A DNA stretch of 64,000 nucleotides. Origin: Monoplex corrugatus. Its lineage: Eukaryota; Mollusca; Gastropoda; Littorinimorpha; Ranellidae. A program made the position numbers and the translations under genes. Below the pieces are notes generated by a model. It made no database searches. It saw only the letters and a program-made list of their open reading frames with translations, and was not told where the DNA came from. Position 1 is the stretch's first letter, and each line of letters opens with the position of its first letter. This document shows, piece after piece, positions 60,364 through 64,000 of the stretch. The stretch spans positions 55,770,405-55,834,404 of the forward strand of contig CM060312.1 in assembly GCA_030674185.1 (NCBI GenBank), read 5' to 3'.

Positions 60364-60473
60364 AAAGTTTAAGTACAGGAAGATTTTTGATGTGGCTTGT
60401 CAACCCATTCTGGTGGGGATTTAAAGAATAATATATCTGATTAAAAACAGACACGTATATGATAGACCATACA

Positions 60474-60477
<4 letters not shown>

Positions 60478-60513
<36 letters not shown>

Positions 60514-60534
60514 CACACACACACACACACACAT

Positions 60535-60573
<39 letters not shown>

Positions 60574-60754
60574 GTGCGTGTGTGTGTCTATATATGTATA
60601 TATGTATATGTATATATATATAATATATGTACAAACACACACACATACACACAGAGACAGACAGACAGACATAGATAGACAGACAACAGACAGACAGACA
60701 GATAGATAGATAGATAGATAGATATATAGATATGAGAGAGTGAGACAGAGTGTG

Positions 60755-60842
<88 letters not shown>
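60478..60842. repeat. Compound microsatellite
   Basis: TA, CA, GT, TATG, GACA/GATA and finally a long GT run in succession. Confidence 0.95.
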
Positions 60843-60844
<2 letters not shown>

Positions 60845-61217
60845 CTTCAATACAGGCAATTAGTCCAGTTTACAATATGGGTGTGCGTTTGAACTGATAA
60901 GGCAGCTATTGTCCTGAACATATCTTAATTGTTGCTGGTAGCTTTCTTTTAACGAGCGGGCTACCCCTACATACTGAAAACAGTCAGTACAAATCCAAAG
61001 ATAATGGTCAAGTCATACGCGTACAATGAACATTTTTCCTGGTAATATATGATTACAAACCTTTGTTTGCCCCAATGTGAATAAAACGATAAAATACTTT
61101 TACCTCGGGAATGTATGGGCCAACCTGAATCAAATCTACCATATGTTCAACTTGTAAGTTAACAAATGCTTACACGCTCACAGTTTTACCATTATTTATC
61201 TCACCTAAACCCAATCG

Positions 61218-61400
61218 TACTAATAAAACTATTCTTGTTGTTGTTGATGTTATTGATGTTGTCACTGTTGTTGTTGTCACTGCTGTTGTCATCATTGCCA
61301 CTGTTATTGTTGTCGTTGTCATTGTTATCGTTATCACCGTCGTTATTATTGTTGTTGTTATTGCAGTTGCTGTTATTTTTGTTGTTGTTATTATCGATCT
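61218..61400. repeat. GTT-rich degenerate trinucleotide repeat
   Basis: Mainly GTT, with GTC, ATT and GAT variants in constant three-base phase. The Leu- and Thr-rich ORFs on the two strands result from it. Confidence 0.8.
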
Positions 61401-61639
61401 AATTATCGTTGTCATTACCGCCTGTTGCCGCTGTTAATGTTGATCGATATTTCAACCTCTCAACGGGTCCAGTCAGTAAAAATTGGCAGTTGTTCTTGTA
61501 CTCTTTCAGCCAGTCCAATTTCGTATGAACACTCCCTAGCTTCTCCCCCTCTCTCTCTCCTTTTCACCAGCCCTCTCCCCTCTGAGGCGCTGCGAAAATG
61601 AATGGTCTCTGGGAAACGACTGTCGCTAAGCAAGGAGCT

Positions 61640-61647
61640 TATAAAAG
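61640..61647 (+). promoter_or_regulatory. Candidate TATA box for the caveolin-like gene
   Basis: TATAAAAG lies 268 bp upstream of the ATG at 61908, which would place transcription start near 61670. Only the position and consensus support it. Confidence 0.4.
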
Positions 61648-61907
61648 CAAGTATCTTGATTAATGGAAGAACTTTTGATAACAAATTTTGTTAAGGGGCA
61701 CAGTTGTACCGCTTCAGCTTTCGTAAAACCAAACACACTGCATTATAGCAAACGTATACTGCAGTATACTCAATGTTCGTTTTCAGTTAGAACACCTGCT
61801 ATTTATTTCTTCGCCTGTTGCACATTCTACCAAACAGGCCAGTGTTATTCTGTAAAACTGAGTGGGCATAGCAGATTGGTACAGGAAAATCATAGCACTC
61901 TCTCATT

Positions 61908-61967
61908 ATGCCTGCGAAACTGGACATGGTGAACAGGGATCCTAATAATCTGAATGACCACGTGAAA
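61908..61967 (+). CDS. Caveolin-like protein, first coding exon
   Basis: 20 codons from ATG to a strong donor (AAA|GTAAGT) encode a peptide containing DMVNRDPNNLNDHVK. Caveolins carry (D/E)(L/M)VNRDP..LND.(V)VK just before the FEDV signature segment, and invertebrate members resemble NRDPNNLNDHVKV closely (family knowledge). Caveolins are hairpin membrane proteins that scaffold caveolae. The signature, scaffolding and hairpin segments should follow in later exons. None was found before 64000, so the gene runs off the window. The N-terminus is short compared with vertebrate caveolin-1; an extra upstream coding exon cannot be excluded. Confidence 0.65.
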
Positions 61968-62050
61968 GTAAGTACAGTCTTACATTTCTGTCTTGTTGTT
62001 TCTAAATGGTTCAGCAACTGGTCTCTAACTCTCAGATCTGATTGCTTGAT

Positions 62051-62232
62051 GCAGTTAGAGAGAGAGAGAGACCCGAAGAGAGAGAGAGAGAGAGAGAGAA
62101 AGGAGAGAGGAGAGGAAAGAAAGAAAGAAAGAGAGAGAGAGAAGAGAAAGGAGAGAGGAGAAGAGAGGAAAGAATGAGAGAGAGAGAGAGAGAAAGAGAT
62201 AGAAAAAGAAAGAGAGAGAGAGAGTGTGTGTG
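62051..62232. repeat. (GA)n-rich microsatellite
   Basis: GA and GAAA units, ending in GT. Confidence 0.95.
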
Positions 62233-62914
62233 TGTTTGATGCCACGGTAGCTGCAAAATAAGTGTGCAAAAACTATGTCTGATCTGCTACATACACATCT
62301 AAACAACAATGCTTGACTACAAACTGCAGACAAATCTATGATCGCGTGAAATAAATATATGTAGAATCTGATATTTCCTGAACACTATAAATCTTGTATA
62401 CATATACTTGATAACTGCATTAAAGCCCTTTAGTGTTTAAATTGCATAAACAGTCAGACACACACATCCGTAACTCTTTCTCCTCCTACCTTACCTTGAA
62501 AGCATGCAGTCGGCGATTGACTCGTTTTATGGTTTTTTTTCTTCTTTATTTATTTCTTATTTATAGTTTTTATTCTTTACTGTCCTCCATTTTTTTCACA
62601 AAGATGATACGATATCGATATTCAATTATTATCAAATATACTGTTTTACATTTGCTTTTATGTTACGTAACTGTTGTGATGAGCTTGGTAATGCAACTTG
62701 TCTATGTAGTTGATTGTTAGCTCTTTCGCTTCTTCAGTCGTTGCTTTATCGTTGTGACTGGCACGAACTGTCTCTTTTCTAAGTACTACGGCAATCTAAG
62801 TCTGAACATGAATCAACATCTTGAATCTGAATCTGAATTAACATCTTGCTCTTATCATGTTCGTCAACTCCAACCACCTTTACATTTCAAGGTTTTTATT
62901 TCATTGTTATAAAC

Positions 62915-63412
62915 ATTATTGCTCTGTTTAAACCCCAACCAACTGTGAAAAGTCGTATCCGGGCTACAACCATCTCAAAACGTACACAATACCTCTTTGA
63001 CCCTGAAAAAAAAAGACACCTGGAAAAGAAAATGTAATATAACAATGCATTTGCGCATATAATCTATGGATATGCCTCTGGCGCTGAGCATTTCACCCAA
63101 ACCATGGGGTTAAAAGAACAAATCTGAATACAAATGTAAACATGACAAAGAACACTAAAACATATATAAAAAGTGGCTAAACTACCTAAAATTACTTCTG
63201 CACATCACATTTCCGTTCAGCCAAAAATTCAGTTAATACATGTACTCGAATATCAATCCGAATACAAAGTATGCCTTTACAGAAAACACACAGATGACTG
63301 GACCAGCCAGACAAAAAATATAAAGATACCAGAGGAAGCAAAGGAGAAATGTAGAAAGAAAGAGTGATAGAAAAGAGGAAATTTCTTGCACAGAATTTCC
63401 GGAAGGTTGGGA
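62915..63412 (-). repeat. Repeat family B, copy 4 (reverse)
   Basis: Reverse-complemented it follows copy 3 block by block: GAAATTTCCTCTTTTCT, GGCTGGTCCAGTCATCTGTG, TACATGTATTAA, CATAGATTATATGCGCAAAT, then GGTTGTAGCCCGGATACGAC and TTAAACAGAGCAATAATG. Confidence 0.75.
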
Positions 63413-63957
63413 TACCGTTCAAAACAGTTCGTTAATTATTGTTTTTCATAGGGAAGTGTAAATTTCCCATGTGAAGGTTTCGTTTTGTGGACAAGGGAGT
63501 GGTTTGTTCCCACGAAATAATGCTCCTAAGTGTTCTTTTACAACGAAGACTACAATCCTGCAGTGTTTTAGCCCGCAGTCACTTTTTTTTACCGACTACA
63601 TCGTTCATGGTCCACAATTCCAACACGATTTGGACTGAAATGGATTCGACCCTTCAACTGTCCTTTGCGCTTATGAGTCCAGCACGTGGACTGTGAGACC
63701 ACGTTTTGTCTCTGTATCCCAATAAAAATACCCGTTTCTTGTACACATTCCCGGTATCACCACTACCCCCTCTTTCTCTAAGTGCACGCACGCGCATATG
63801 TATGGGTGTGCGCGTGCGCGAGCAGGCAACTGGAAAAAAAAATGTACAAGCCATGTTTTTGCAAAAACGCAGGAAGTATAGACACATTCGTAGAACAGAT
63901 ATCTGAACTGAAGTAAAATCATTTAGAATATTTTGATCCGAGTTGTAGTTTTTTGTT

Positions 63958-63990
63958 GTTTGTTTGTTTGTTTGTTTGTTTGTTTGTTTG
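63958..63990. repeat. (GTTT)n microsatellite
   Basis: About eight GTTT units near the window edge. Confidence 0.95.
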
Positions 63991-64000
63991 TGTGTACGTT

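Larger units (their letters stand above)
60364..61639. other. Intergenic stretch: microsatellites and trinucleotide-rich DNA
   Basis: A compound microsatellite (TA, CA, GT, GATA and GACA types) at about 60478-60842. A GTT/GTC-rich trinucleotide stretch lies at about 61218-61400. No gene is recognised. Confidence 0.7.
61968..64000 (+). other. Presumed first intron of the caveolin-like gene
   Basis: Contains a GA-rich microsatellite (62051-62232), a reverse-oriented family B repeat (62915-63412) and a (GTTT)n run at the right edge (about 63958-63990). No second exon is recognised. Confidence 0.5.

Overview
The window is animal nuclear DNA. It holds many short GT-AG exons in long introns, dense (CA)n, (TC)n and (TA)n microsatellites, minisatellites, tRNA-derived SINE-like repeats and a mariner transposon. 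The protein sequences and the SINE-type repeats suggest a lophotrochozoan, most likely a gastropod mollusc; this placement is inference.

Layout. 1-7.47 kb: no host exon recognised; microsatellites, a foldback repeat, a CCAAT-rich GC patch and a complete mariner element (5768-7092, minus strand) with an uninterrupted DD34D transposase. 7.47-41.73 kb, plus strand: 27 exons encoding about the C-terminal 1,267 residues of a class A plexin (semaphorin receptor). They run from the second PSI domain through the IPT repeats, transmembrane helix, juxtamembrane helix and split RasGAP domain with its Rho-GTPase-binding insert to the stop codon. The Sema domain, PSI1 and first IPT must lie to the left of the window. 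Exon phases fit together throughout, except that three exons (14144-14312, 22199-22458, 29939-30103) each lack exactly one base, each time beside a C or G homopolymer. This looks like consensus error rather than a dead gene. 41.73-47.24 kb: probable 3' UTR and flank. 47.2-53.9 kb: repeats only. 53.95-60.1 kb: a 6-kb minisatellite of about 29-bp units with higher-order structure. 60256-60363: an orphan terminal-exon candidate of unknown family. 61908-61967: a first coding exon matching the conserved N-terminal segment of caveolins, with a TATA box 268 bp upstream; that gene continues past the right edge.

Most unusual feature. The 3' splice site of the plexin exon at 16021 lies inside a 45-bp minisatellite. 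About 18 copies of the acceptor AG plus the first 15 exon bases are repeated immediately upstream, and in nearly every copy the plexin frame meets a TGA within a few codons. The array is a ladder of decoy acceptors seeded from the exon edge. Other notable items: tandem in-frame acceptors 21 nt apart at 31923/31944 in the GTPase-binding insert; a retroposon-like repeat that supplies the pyrimidine tract of the exon at 29939; at least seven copies of a foldback repeat, six of them in plexin introns; a TTAA-flanked piggyBac-type MITE; and a decayed DIRS-type tyrosine recombinase fragment.
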